From NCBI GenBank assembly GCA_016935665.1, contig JAFGQN010000063.1:1-44640 (forward strand): a stretch of 44,640 nt of DNA. Reading direction: 5' to 3'. The notes beneath the pieces are model-generated. The model saw only the letters and a program-made list of their open reading frames with translations. It was not told the DNA's origin and made no database searches. The position numbers were made by a program, and so were the translations under genes. Each line of letters opens with the position of its first letter. The first letter of the stretch is position 1. This stretch comes from Deltaproteobacteria bacterium. Lineage in GTDB: Bacteria > Myxococcota_A > Polyangia > JAAYKL01. This document shows, piece after piece, positions 24,785 through 32,919 of the stretch.

Positions 24785-25630
24785 TCATCGACGTTTTCCT
24801 TTGCCTCGTGATAAAATAATCGCGTCCGGTGTCGGTGAACTGGCAGCGCTGGCGATGGACCTTTTCCCTGTGGTGATTTCAAACTTTTCCAGGGTAAGGT
24901 CAATCGTATCCAATTGTTTTTTAAGCTCTCCAACGGCATATGAAAGTGCTGCTGCGGCGCGTCGATCCATGATATGCGCAGTGATGAATACTTTTTTTGC
25001 CTTAAGAGTGACATCTAGTTTAACTTCTCCAAATTCATTCAAATCCAGCGTCAATAAGACGTTGGTTCTTTTGCTCAGACTGGTATCACGCAAGACGCGT
25101 ACCAACTTCTTCATCTCTTTGTTGGGGAGCATCATTGATGATACAGATGCCACTTGAACCATCCTCAAAGGAGCTGCCGCAACTGTGGTTCCAACACCAA
25201 TTATCTCATTGTTTCGGTGGTTTATATCGTGAATTCTCTGTTGGCCGGACCGATGTTGCGGTGAATCATGCTGGAAATCGGATGGGTTCCCACCTGGCCG
25301 TTGTTCACTGGCGTCATTTTTCCTGGAGGTTGCGGCGCCAGCATCATGACGATTTTCTGACGGCCCCCCAATGGAATTGACACTCTCATCTGAGTCCGTC
25401 AGCCGCGGATGTTGATGATTGTATAGATGTCGATAATAGCGCCTGTGATTGTCATCTCCGGATGCTGCGGCCGTATACAGACCTGTGCTGTCCGTATGGA
25501 CCGCGTGTTTACAGTCCTCAAGAACCGCCGCAAAGACGCCGTTTTCAAACGTACCGGATAAAGGTGAATTGGTGTTGGATGTACTGGATGCAACTGTCAA
25601 CAGATGCCCAGTTATACCGTCCGGCGTCAT
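24785..25630 (-). CDS. fliK: Hook-length control protein, FliK type
   Basis: A 281-residue protein with a low-complexity His/Asn/Ser-rich N-terminal two thirds and a C-terminal FliK switch domain: LTLDLNEFGEVKLDV, then ITAHIMDRRAAAALSYAVGELKKQL. FliK acts as molecular ruler and makes the export gate switch to filament substrates. It overlaps the preceding gene by 4 bp and precedes flgD, the usual place. The linker is short compared with many FliK proteins (about 400 residues). Confidence 0.82.
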   Translation of the reverse strand: MTPDGITGHLLTVASSTSNTNSPLSGTFENGVFAAVLEDCKHAVHTDSTGLYTAAASGDDNHRRYYRHLYNHQHPRLTDSDESVNSIGGPSENRHDAGAATSRKNDASEQRPGGNPSDFQHDSPQHRSGQQRIHDINHRNNEIIGVGTTVAAAPLRMVQVASVSSMMLPNKEMKKLVRVLRDTSLSKRTNVLLTLDLNEFGEVKLDVTLKAKKVFITAHIMDRRAAAALSYAVGELKKQLDTIDLTLEKFEITTGKRSIASAASSPTPDAIILSRGKGKRR

Positions 25631-26535
25631 TTCGCTCCTCCGTTTTCTGGATTGTCCTGACTTGCGTTTTTATTGGTTTTTTGTGCTTTTTTGTTCGTCT
25701 TTCGTTTCTTTTTTGTTTCTTTAATCGAACCCTCGGGAGGCGCCGGAAGCGGCACATCGTCAAGAGAGGGGACTGTGGGCACCTCGGGTCCCATGAGTCC
25801 CTTCGCAAGCTCTGCCGCCTTTTGTGGCGCCATATTACTCAGTATCTCAGCAGATTTGGTGTTGCTTAGACCGCTCAATACTTCCACCGCATCAGCCGCA
25901 TCCATTGATGTCATCATCATGGCGCACGACTGCGGGTTCATTCCTTCGATGGTTTTCAGCAACTGGGCAATGCGTTGTTCACGCTCTTTTTTTAGTCTCC
26001 TGATTTCAGCTTCAAGGTTTTCTTTGTCTGCTGCTTCGCTGTATTTCAGGTATTTTACAATGAATTCTTTATGTTTTACTTTAATATTTTCCCAGCGCTG
26101 CAACAACTTATCGTATTCCTCTTTGTACTTGTTTTGAATAGTGCCGGCAGCGTCATTTATTGCGGTTTTCGTTTCTTTTTGCAGGCGAATTAATTCATCT
26201 TTCTGGTTGAGTGCTTCCGTTTCCAGGCGGGTAACCATCTGCTCTCTCTGGATAATGTCCCGTTCCCTTTTTTCCAGTTCCAGCCGTTTCGCCTCCAATG
26301 CGGACGCCAACTCGGCAAGTTCATTTCCCTCTACCTGAATTGGCGGAATGGTCTGAAGTTCAGTAATGTTTCGTGTTTTCTCGATCGCAGTCAAGGTGTC
26401 GGTGTCGGCGGATTGACTGTCTGAAGCAACGTCGTTCCCTGTGTCCGCTTTTTTATCCCGGCTGTCCGATTTTTTTAAGGTTTCACAACCGGCCAGAACC
26501 AACAGGACTGCGCTCCATACATACAGATGTTTCAC
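25627..26535 (-). CDS. MotE/MgtE-N-like flagellar protein, predicted lipoprotein
   Basis: A 302-residue protein between fliJ and fliK. The N-terminus is a lipoprotein signal with lipobox LAGC (Cys17). A long coiled coil follows (about 80-195), then the helical MgtE_N/MotE-like domain MNPQSCAMMMTSMDAADAVEVL with ILSNMAPQKAAELAKGL, then a Pro and Lys-rich tail. MotE-family proteins are periplasmic chaperones of stator components, usually anchored by a membrane helix. The lipid anchor is an inference from sequence. Confidence 0.75.
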   Translation of the reverse strand: MKHLYVWSAVLLVLAGCETLKKSDSRDKKADTGNDVASDSQSADTDTLTAIEKTRNITELQTIPPIQVEGNELAELASALEAKRLELEKRERDIIQREQMVTRLETEALNQKDELIRLQKETKTAINDAAGTIQNKYKEEYDKLLQRWENIKVKHKEFIVKYLKYSEAADKENLEAEIRRLKKEREQRIAQLLKTIEGMNPQSCAMMMTSMDAADAVEVLSGLSNTKSAEILSNMAPQKAAELAKGLMGPEVPTVPSLDDVPLPAPPEGSIKETKKKRKTNKKAQKTNKNASQDNPENGGAK

Positions 26536-26975
26536 TGATGCACCTCCCGAATGGCCGCCAAATCATCCAGTTCCGCCTGCTGGGCGTGCTGTTCTTCCCG
26601 TTGTTTTTCCTGCTTGCGCTGTTTGTGCAGCGTTTCCATCTGCTTTACTTTTTTGTGCGATTCCAACAGTTTATCGCGTTGGATATCTGTTTGTTGATGT
26701 TTTTGGATCAGATTTTTTTCCTTTTTCTGCAATGAAATCTGAGCCCATTTGGCGCATTCCACCGCCAGCTCCAAATCCAGAGGATTCACCGTTTCGCCCA
26801 CCGCGTCCCGAAATATTTGCAGTTCCTCATTAAGGGTCTGCTCCGCCTCGTTACGCTGCTCAAGCGCCTCGTTCTCCTGCCGATGCGCCTCTTCCATATC
26901 GGCCACAGCCCTGTCGCGCTGCCGTTCCCGAAACGCAATGAGTCGCTTTAGTTTTTCGAGGTCTCCCGGAGTCAT
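26532..26975 (-). CDS. fliJ: FliJ-like export chaperone
   Basis: A 147-residue protein that is almost entirely coiled coil with high Glu/Gln/Lys content (RLIAFRERQRDRAVADMEEA, KKEKNLIQKHQQTDIQRDKL). This is the FliJ antiparallel coil, which sits in the FliI hexamer like the gamma subunit of F1 and helps export. Sequence is poorly conserved, so the call leans on size, composition and place right after fliI. It overlaps the next gene by 4 bp. Confidence 0.82.
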   Translation of the reverse strand: MTPGDLEKLKRLIAFRERQRDRAVADMEEAHRQENEALEQRNEAEQTLNEELQIFRDAVGETVNPLDLELAVECAKWAQISLQKKEKNLIQKHQQTDIQRDKLLESHKKVKQMETLHKQRKQEKQREEQHAQQAELDDLAAIREVHQ

Positions 26976-26977
26976 GT

Positions 26978-28327
26978 CTATCTCCGTTTCCGCTGTCTGG
27001 CGCCCTGTGCCATATTGCTTTGCACAATCGCCGCCAGCATTTTTATCGCTTCAGCGTAGCTGGATTTCGTGTGTTGCGCCTGGGCAGCAAACTGCACAAA
27101 CTGAGGCACAAATTGAATTGCGCGATCCACCATTTCATCACTGCCTCTCTGATACGCGCCAATACGAATTAAATCTTCTGCCTGTTTATAATCCGCCAGC
27201 ATGCCACTGGCCTGTCTGGCCACATCCAGGTGATGATCTTCGGCCAGCTGTGTAATCAATCGGGATTTGCTGGCCAGTACATCCACGGCGGGATAGATGC
27301 CCCGGTTGGCATAATCTCTCGATAGAATTATATGGCCATCCAGCAGCGCTCGGGTACTGTCCGCAACGGGATCCACCATGTCGTCTCCTTCCACCAGAAC
27401 CGTGTAAATGCCGGTGATACTTCCCACCTGACTGTTTCCAGCCCGCTCCAGCAGTCTGGCCAACTCCACAAATACGGATGGCGGATATCCCTTGGTTGCC
27501 GGAAGTTCGCCACCGGCCAGTCCCACCTCCCGCAGTGCCATGGCGTATCGCGTAAGCGAATCGAGCAGGAGCACCACACTTCGCCCCTTGTCTCTGAAAT
27601 ACTCGGCGATTGCGGTGGCATACAGTGCGCCTCTGGCTCGGGTGAGTGGGGCCTGATCTCCCGTGACCGCCACCACACAGGTGCGGGCCCGGTTGTGTTC
27701 GGTCACCGCATCTTCAACGAATTCACGTACTTCACGACCACGTTCGCCCACAAGCGCAATCACACATATGTCAAACGTACCATGCATGGTAAGCATGGAG
27801 AGCAAGGTGGTTTTACCCACACCCGCGCCGGCGTAAATGCCCACGCGCTGTCCCTGGCCCAGAGTCAGCATGGCGTCGATAACCCGAACGCCGGTTTCCA
27901 GAATCTGATTGATTCGATTGCGTGTCATGGGACCTGGGGGAATGCCGCGCAGGGATTGACGACTGTTTAAGGAAAGGGGCATGTCATCCAGTGGATGACC
28001 GTGGGCATCCACGATGCGGCCCAATAATTCGTCGCCCACGGGTACAAGTGTGTCGGCGCTGCGCAATGTGGCGATACATCCTGTGGAAACCCCTTCAAGA
28101 GAATCGTACGCCATACAAAGTATATGGTTTTCTTCGATGCCTATTGCTTCTGCGCACAATGGTCGAGTCACTCCCCTGGGCCACAAATCCACCACCTGTC
28201 CCACCGAAGCCCGCAATCCTCTGATTTTCAACACCGGGCCCACAATCGATATGACCTGACCTTCCATGCGCAGACCCACCAGTTCCTGCAGGTGAGAAAT
28301 CAGCTGATTGTCGTGTACCGTCAGCAT
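26978..28327 (-). CDS. fliI: Flagellar export ATPase
   Basis: A 449-residue F1-beta-like ATPase. Walker A is GAGVGKTTLL, Walker B VVLLLDSLTRYA, with GERGREVREF between. It powers and primes export of flagellar subunits. The start ATG 28327 shares one base with the fliH stop (TGATG). All core motifs are intact. Confidence 0.96.
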   Translation of the reverse strand: MLTVHDNQLISHLQELVGLRMEGQVISIVGPVLKIRGLRASVGQVVDLWPRGVTRPLCAEAIGIEENHILCMAYDSLEGVSTGCIATLRSADTLVPVGDELLGRIVDAHGHPLDDMPLSLNSRQSLRGIPPGPMTRNRINQILETGVRVIDAMLTLGQGQRVGIYAGAGVGKTTLLSMLTMHGTFDICVIALVGERGREVREFVEDAVTEHNRARTCVVAVTGDQAPLTRARGALYATAIAEYFRDKGRSVVLLLDSLTRYAMALREVGLAGGELPATKGYPPSVFVELARLLERAGNSQVGSITGIYTVLVEGDDMVDPVADSTRALLDGHIILSRDYANRGIYPAVDVLASKSRLITQLAEDHHLDVARQASGMLADYKQAEDLIRIGAYQRGSDEMVDRAIQFVPQFVQFAAQAQHTKSSYAEAIKMLAAIVQSNMAQGARQRKRR

Positions 28328-29004
28328 CAGTCGGCGCCTCCCGTATCATGGATACCCTGCTCAATGGCAAACAGCGTTTTCAGTCGGTCCAGACGCGATG
28401 GAATCTCACCGTTGACGGTTTTTCGATCGGCGGTGACCCTGCAACCCAATTGCGATACGGCCGCATCGGGTTTTATGGCGACATTTTCCATTGCCGTCAG
28501 CGTATCCATCAGCTTGAATTCCTCAAAAGCCGCCACAATATCGGGATGGAGGTGTACAATCGTCACATCATCCTCGTCAAACATCCCCAACGCTTCTTTT
28601 ACAATTTCAAAGACTTTCTCCGGATGCACGTTTAATGCACCACAGGCCAGCTGCTCACCAATGGCCAATCCCAGTTCCACACAAAACTGAAGATCTCTAC
28701 CCTCCAGCTCCTGTTTCTTTTTCGCCAGCTCACTGATGGATGCCGCCAGCAGTTTCAGATTGTTTTCCACCCGCGGATCCGGTTGTGGTTTCGGTGGCGG
28801 TGGCGGCGGTTCCGGTTCCAGAGGGGGGGGCTGCTGTGGTTTCGGCATTGCCTTCACTTTGACTATCGGCTTTGGCGTTGGAATTTCTCCTCCAATAATA
28901 ATGTTGGAAACCTTCTCGTTATCCGGTACTTTAGCGGCGGCGCCACTCCAATCGGGGGTGCCCAAATCGAATCCGCCTTTTTTTTCCGATTCAAACCAAA
29001 TCAT
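28327..29004 (-). CDS. fliH: FliH, regulator of the export ATPase
   Basis: A 225-residue protein. A proline-rich stretch (about 56-78, PPLEPEPPPPPPKPQPDP) is followed by a helical region and a C-terminal domain resembling the V/F-ATPase delta/E fold (VHLHPDIVAAF, GCRVTADRKTVNGEIPSRLDRL). FliH holds FliI as a heterotrimer. It overlaps fliG by 4 bp and fliI by 1 bp. The poly-Pro segment replaces the usual Gln-rich or GxxxG region. Confidence 0.88.
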   Translation of the reverse strand: MIWFESEKKGGFDLGTPDWSGAAAKVPDNEKVSNIIIGGEIPTPKPIVKVKAMPKPQQPPPLEPEPPPPPPKPQPDPRVENNLKLLAASISELAKKKQELEGRDLQFCVELGLAIGEQLACGALNVHPEKVFEIVKEALGMFDEDDVTIVHLHPDIVAAFEEFKLMDTLTAMENVAIKPDAAVSQLGCRVTADRKTVNGEIPSRLDRLKTLFAIEQGIHDTGGAD

Positions 29005-30008
29005 ACGATTTCTTCTCCGCCACGTCCGGACACCACGATGGCGCCTTCGGATTCAAGCCGCAATGCCGTGTCCACGATTTCCTGTTGTGCCCGCTCCACG
29101 TCGGACAGTTTGACCGGTCCCATGGCCGCGAGATCGTCGAGCAGGATTTCGGCCGCGCGGCTGGAGACCGACGACAAAATTTTGTCCCGCAGCGTATCGC
29201 TGGCGGTTTTGAGTGCCAGAACCAGCTGATCGTTGCTTATCTCCTTGATTACCGATTGCATACCGCGCCCCTGAACATTGACAAGATCCTCGAATCCAAA
29301 CATGGCCCGGCGCAGTTTGAGCACCATGCCAGGGTCTTCGTCGCCAATGTTGGTGAGGAGATCTTCGGTTTCGTCAATGGACATGTTGGACAATATTCCA
29401 GCCACGCGCGCCACTCCGTCCACCTGGATGCTGTCACCGGAATCCACTTCGGACAGCTGATCTTCCACCGCATTGAACAACGCTGTAACCGTTGTATTGG
29501 GGATGGATTCAAGGGTGGCCATTTTGGCGAGAACTCGTGCCTGAATTTCCGATTCCATCAGGCTGAGTACTTTGGCCGCAAAGGCCGGCGACAGCTCTGA
29601 CAATATTGCCGCGATGACCTGGGGATTCTCCGGGGCAAGAACAGCCACCACTTCGTCCGGCGTCCGTTTTTCGATGGATGAATACGGTTTATCGTGGTCG
29701 CTTTCCCTAAACAGACTGCGACTCTTATCGCTTCCCAGGGAACGCTGTGCCAGTCGTTCAATATATGCCGTACCGGCGCCGGCCGGAAGGATAGGCGTCT
29801 TCGCGTCGTTGAGGAAATCGCGGTATGTGCGCGCCAGAGCAGTGGAATCCGTTTTGTATTCCCGGCCCGCGAGAGTGTGCAGCATACGAATATCTTCCGG
29901 CGTCATGTGACGCAGCACACGGGATACCGTATCTTCTTCCAGGGACATGATCAGCAGCACGGCCTGGGTGGGCCTGTCGAGGGTTATCAGGGCGTTTTCA
30001 GTCGCCAT
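29001..30008 (-). CDS. fliG: Flagellar motor switch protein FliG
   Basis: A 335-residue rotor protein. It carries the N domain, the armadillo-like middle domain with PENPQVIAAILSELSPAFAAKVL, and the C-terminal torque helix with VLKLRRAMFGFEDL and LALKTASDTLRDKILSSVSSRAAEIL, where the charged residues face the stator. Start ATG 30008 overlaps the fliF stop by one base. Confidence 0.95.
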   Translation of the reverse strand: MATENALITLDRPTQAVLLIMSLEEDTVSRVLRHMTPEDIRMLHTLAGREYKTDSTALARTYRDFLNDAKTPILPAGAGTAYIERLAQRSLGSDKSRSLFRESDHDKPYSSIEKRTPDEVVAVLAPENPQVIAAILSELSPAFAAKVLSLMESEIQARVLAKMATLESIPNTTVTALFNAVEDQLSEVDSGDSIQVDGVARVAGILSNMSIDETEDLLTNIGDEDPGMVLKLRRAMFGFEDLVNVQGRGMQSVIKEISNDQLVLALKTASDTLRDKILSSVSSRAAEILLDDLAAMGPVKLSDVERAQQEIVDTALRLESEGAIVVSGRGGEEIV

Positions 30009-31729
30009 CAGCTGTTCTCCTTAGCCTCGGGTTTCTGGTGAATCCAGTTTCTCAAGATGCGTGCAGCGGTTTCGCTGTCTTCCTCGAATACATTTTTCAC
30101 CTGCGCCATCATCTCCGATGTGCGATTCGCGTATTCCTCCATGCCAGGGGGCATGTTGAACACCGACATATCCGGCAGCTGACCCTGGGGGATCTTCGCC
30201 TGCTCACCTGGCAACTGGCGGTTTTGCTCCGTCAGCATGGATTCGAGTTCATGCACTGGACGGGGAAAGGGGAGGGCGCCAGTGCCCGGAGACGCTCCCA
30301 GAAGTTGCGCATGGGCGGTTGACAATTGGGCCGGCGGTTGACGCTTGCGAAATGTGGCCAATGCTAAAAAAGCGAAAAGAATCACCAGACCACCCACAAT
30401 CATGGGGAGATACTGCTTCCAGGGGAACGGCGGTTTGATGGCTTCAGCATCCAATTCCACAGGTTTGTGGAACGAGATGGACTGCACCGTCACGAGGTCG
30501 CCGCGTTTTTTGCTGTACCCGATGGCGCCCTGGACTGCCAGCTCGATTTTCTTCAGCTCCTGCGCACTCCTGGGTTTAAATTTTTCACCTTCTTTGTTGA
30601 TGCCATCCACCAGCACCGATATGGACACCCGTTCCAAATCGCTGCCGAGGCCCACGGTTTTTTTGACCACTTTATCGATTTCCCAGTTTTTGGTTTCCAG
30701 CTCCTTGCGAGAATTTTTCTGGGAATTGTTGGCCCCGGGATCTTCTCCTCCCGGCAGATTGGATCGTGTGCCCGGAATTCCCTGACCGCCGCCCGATTGA
30801 CTACCGATGACTTCCATCTCCTTGCGCTCGCTGCGCACCGCGGTTCTGGCCGGATCGTAGTGCTCTTCCTGGGTTTCACTGCGGCTGAAATCGAAATCCG
30901 CGGCAACGCGGGTGATGGATTTTCCAGGCCCCAACAGCTGATCCAGCATTTGCTGAACACTCCGCTGCACGTTTTGCTCAAACCGGTCTTTAAATTCCAT
31001 TCCCTCGCCCCCTTTGCCGCCGATACCGGACTGGGCCGACAGCAGCTTGCCGTGAGTGTCCACGATGGTCACCTGATCCGGCGCCAGACCTTCCACACTG
31101 GAGGATACCAGGTGAATGATGGCGCTGATGGTCTCCTGAGGCAGTTCACGTCCCCGATGCAGTTCCAGGATGACCGAGGCCTGCGCCGCCGAAGATTCCT
31201 TGCCCAGCAGCGTCTTTTTGGGCAGCACCAGATTGGCTTTGGCGTTTTTAACCACATTGATTCGGGTGATGGTGCGGGACAGTTCGCCTTCCAATGCTCG
31301 CCGCATGGCGATTCGTTCTTCAAATTCGGTCATGCCAAACTGTTGCCTGTCGAACAATTCGAATCCCACGCCGCCACCGGTGGGCAACCCTTCAGTGGCC
31401 AGCTCCAACCGCAATTCGTGCATATTTTCTTCGGGAACCAGAATACGCGTGCCACCTTCTTCAAGCTGGTACGGTATTTTTTTGCCCTTCACAAATTCAA
31501 TTATGGCGGCCGCATCCTCCGGGGTCAGATTGTTGTAAAGTGTCCGATAGCTAGTGTTCTCAACGGTTACCAGCATGGCCACAGCGCCCAGCATCAGCAC
31601 GCCAATGATAACCACCGATGCCTTGAGTGCGCGCGGTTGACGTTGCCAAAATCCTTTGATCTGCGTCAATTTTTCTTTGGCGATGTCCGAAGGCGTCTTT
31701 GTGTCGGTGTCGTTTTGGTTGTCTGCCAT
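30008..31729 (-). CDS. fliF: Flagellar MS-ring protein FliF
   Basis: A 573-residue inner-membrane ring protein with transmembrane helices near residues 38-58 and 450-472. The YscJ/FliF ring-building region lies between them (EGELSRTITRINVVKNAKANL split over about 135-155). A Gly/Ser/Asn-rich loop at about 310-340 is typical. The C-terminal ILRNWIHQKP is the FliG-binding tail. About 47 bp separate it from fliE upstream. Confidence 0.95.
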   Translation of the reverse strand: MADNQNDTDTKTPSDIAKEKLTQIKGFWQRQPRALKASVVIIGVLMLGAVAMLVTVENTSYRTLYNNLTPEDAAAIIEFVKGKKIPYQLEEGGTRILVPEENMHELRLELATEGLPTGGGVGFELFDRQQFGMTEFEERIAMRRALEGELSRTITRINVVKNAKANLVLPKKTLLGKESSAAQASVILELHRGRELPQETISAIIHLVSSSVEGLAPDQVTIVDTHGKLLSAQSGIGGKGGEGMEFKDRFEQNVQRSVQQMLDQLLGPGKSITRVAADFDFSRSETQEEHYDPARTAVRSERKEMEVIGSQSGGGQGIPGTRSNLPGGEDPGANNSQKNSRKELETKNWEIDKVVKKTVGLGSDLERVSISVLVDGINKEGEKFKPRSAQELKKIELAVQGAIGYSKKRGDLVTVQSISFHKPVELDAEAIKPPFPWKQYLPMIVGGLVILFAFLALATFRKRQPPAQLSTAHAQLLGASPGTGALPFPRPVHELESMLTEQNRQLPGEQAKIPQGQLPDMSVFNMPPGMEEYANRTSEMMAQVKNVFEEDSETAARILRNWIHQKPEAKENS

Positions 31730-31776
31730 TGGTTTTCCTCTGTGCTGTGTTGTTGATTCTCAACTCCTAAAACGGA

Positions 31777-32064
31777 TTACAGCCGCATATTCATCACTTC
31801 CTGATACGCCATCATCATGCGATTTCGCACCGAGCCCACCAGTTTAAATGTAATCGTCGCCCGTTCGTTGGCGATAAGGGTCTCGTGGATATTGTTGTGT
31901 TTACCTGCAGCGAAATCCTCCCCCATCTGTTCTGCCTCCTTCATTACCGCATTCGCTTTCGACAGGAATTCACCGAACTGTTCCCCAATGTCGGGCTTCT
32001 TTAATGTTCCCTCGGTGAGGAGAACTCCCTGAATGGATGTTGATTCGATTGGTCCTACCGGCAT
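31777..32064 (-). CDS. fliE: Hook-basal body protein FliE
   Basis: A 95-residue FliE. The C-terminal block LIANERATITFKLVGSVRNRMMMAYQEVMNMRL is split over residues 63-95 and is the family signature. FliE joins the MS ring to the rod. Start ATG 32064 overlaps the flgC stop by one base. Confidence 0.93.
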   Translation of the reverse strand: MPVGPIESTSIQGVLLTEGTLKKPDIGEQFGEFLSKANAVMKEAEQMGEDFAAGKHNNIHETLIANERATITFKLVGSVRNRMMMAYQEVMNMRL

Positions 32065-32507
32065 CAGATATTACCTCCAATCCCCAGCGCGGATCGCCCA
32101 ATTCGCCCCATGGCTTTCATGGCGGTGGCGCCCGCGTCATACGCACGGGACGCCATGATCATGTTCACCATTTCTTCAGTTACATTTATATTGGGGTACG
32201 CTACAAACCCCGAAGCATCCGCGTCGGGATGTGTGGGATCGTATACCTGCTGTGGCGGCGTCTGATCCTGAACGATCTCCGTCACCTGAACCCCATGGGC
32301 CTGCTGGGCCAGACGATCTCCCAGTAATTCGTCAAATCTGTTTTGTACGGGTTCCGATTGAAAGACCGGATCCCGGCGCCGATACGGGCCGCCTTCTTCG
32401 GTACGCGTCGTCTGAGCGTTGGCCAGATTGGACGCAACGATATTCAGCCGGGTCCGCTGGGCGGTGAGTGACGATGAGATAATTTCCATAGCACTAAATA
32501 CATTCAT
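32064..32507 (-). CDS. flgC: Flagellar proximal rod protein FlgC
   Basis: A 147-residue rod protein. N-terminal AQRTRLNIVASNLANAQTTR is the rod signature and the C-terminal NINVTEEMVNMIMASRAYDAG the matching coil. It forms the rod with FlgB, FlgF and FlgG. It follows flgB by 10 bp. Confidence 0.95.
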   Translation of the reverse strand: MNVFSAMEIISSSLTAQRTRLNIVASNLANAQTTRTEEGGPYRRRDPVFQSEPVQNRFDELLGDRLAQQAHGVQVTEIVQDQTPPQQVYDPTHPDADASGFVAYPNINVTEEMVNMIMASRAYDAGATAMKAMGRIGRSALGIGGNI

Positions 32508-32517
32508 GGTTCACACC

Positions 32518-32919
32518 TTATTTGCCGTCTTGAGCGGCATACTTCAAAACACCCAGCTGGTGACTGACCACTTTGCTCACTGTCTCGTATCGCAGGGTAT
32601 TTGCATTCAGTTTGGCCATTTCCTTATCCAGACTGACATAGTTCAAATCGTTGCCAGGCACGTGATCGCGGACTTCAAATACGTCGTAATTGTCGTCGGC
32701 GCCCTGTGATGCGGTTTTGAAATGTGCGTCGTTGGTTCGTTGCAATTCCAAAGCGAATTCACTGCCGCCATTGAAATCCCCACGCAGAATCTCCTTCGAC
32801 GCATATCCGGGGGTATCCACATTCGCGATATTGGCGGATATCAGATTCTGGCGTTCAATATGAAAATTCAACGCACTCGCCATTCCGTTCACTTCTGAAA
32901 AAATACTCATTCGTGTCAC
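32518..32919 (-). CDS. flgB: Flagellar proximal rod protein FlgB
   Basis: A 133-residue rod protein with HIERQNLISANIANVDTPGYA near the N-terminus and LDKEMAKLNANTLRYETVSKV at the end. GTG 32919 has GGAAGG upstream and overlaps the previous stop as GTGA; ATG 32910 is the alternative. Confidence 0.95.
   Translation of the reverse strand: MTRMSIFSEVNGMASALNFHIERQNLISANIANVDTPGYASKEILRGDFNGGSEFALELQRTNDAHFKTASQGADDNYDVFEVRDHVPGNDLNYVSLDKEMAKLNANTLRYETVSKVVSHQLGVLKYAAQDGK

Noticed and set aside
30467-31756. Long open frame on the plus strand opposite fliF (429 codons)
   Set aside because: No ribosome site and no recognisable motif; it is the antisense shadow of fliF, whose own motifs are intact.
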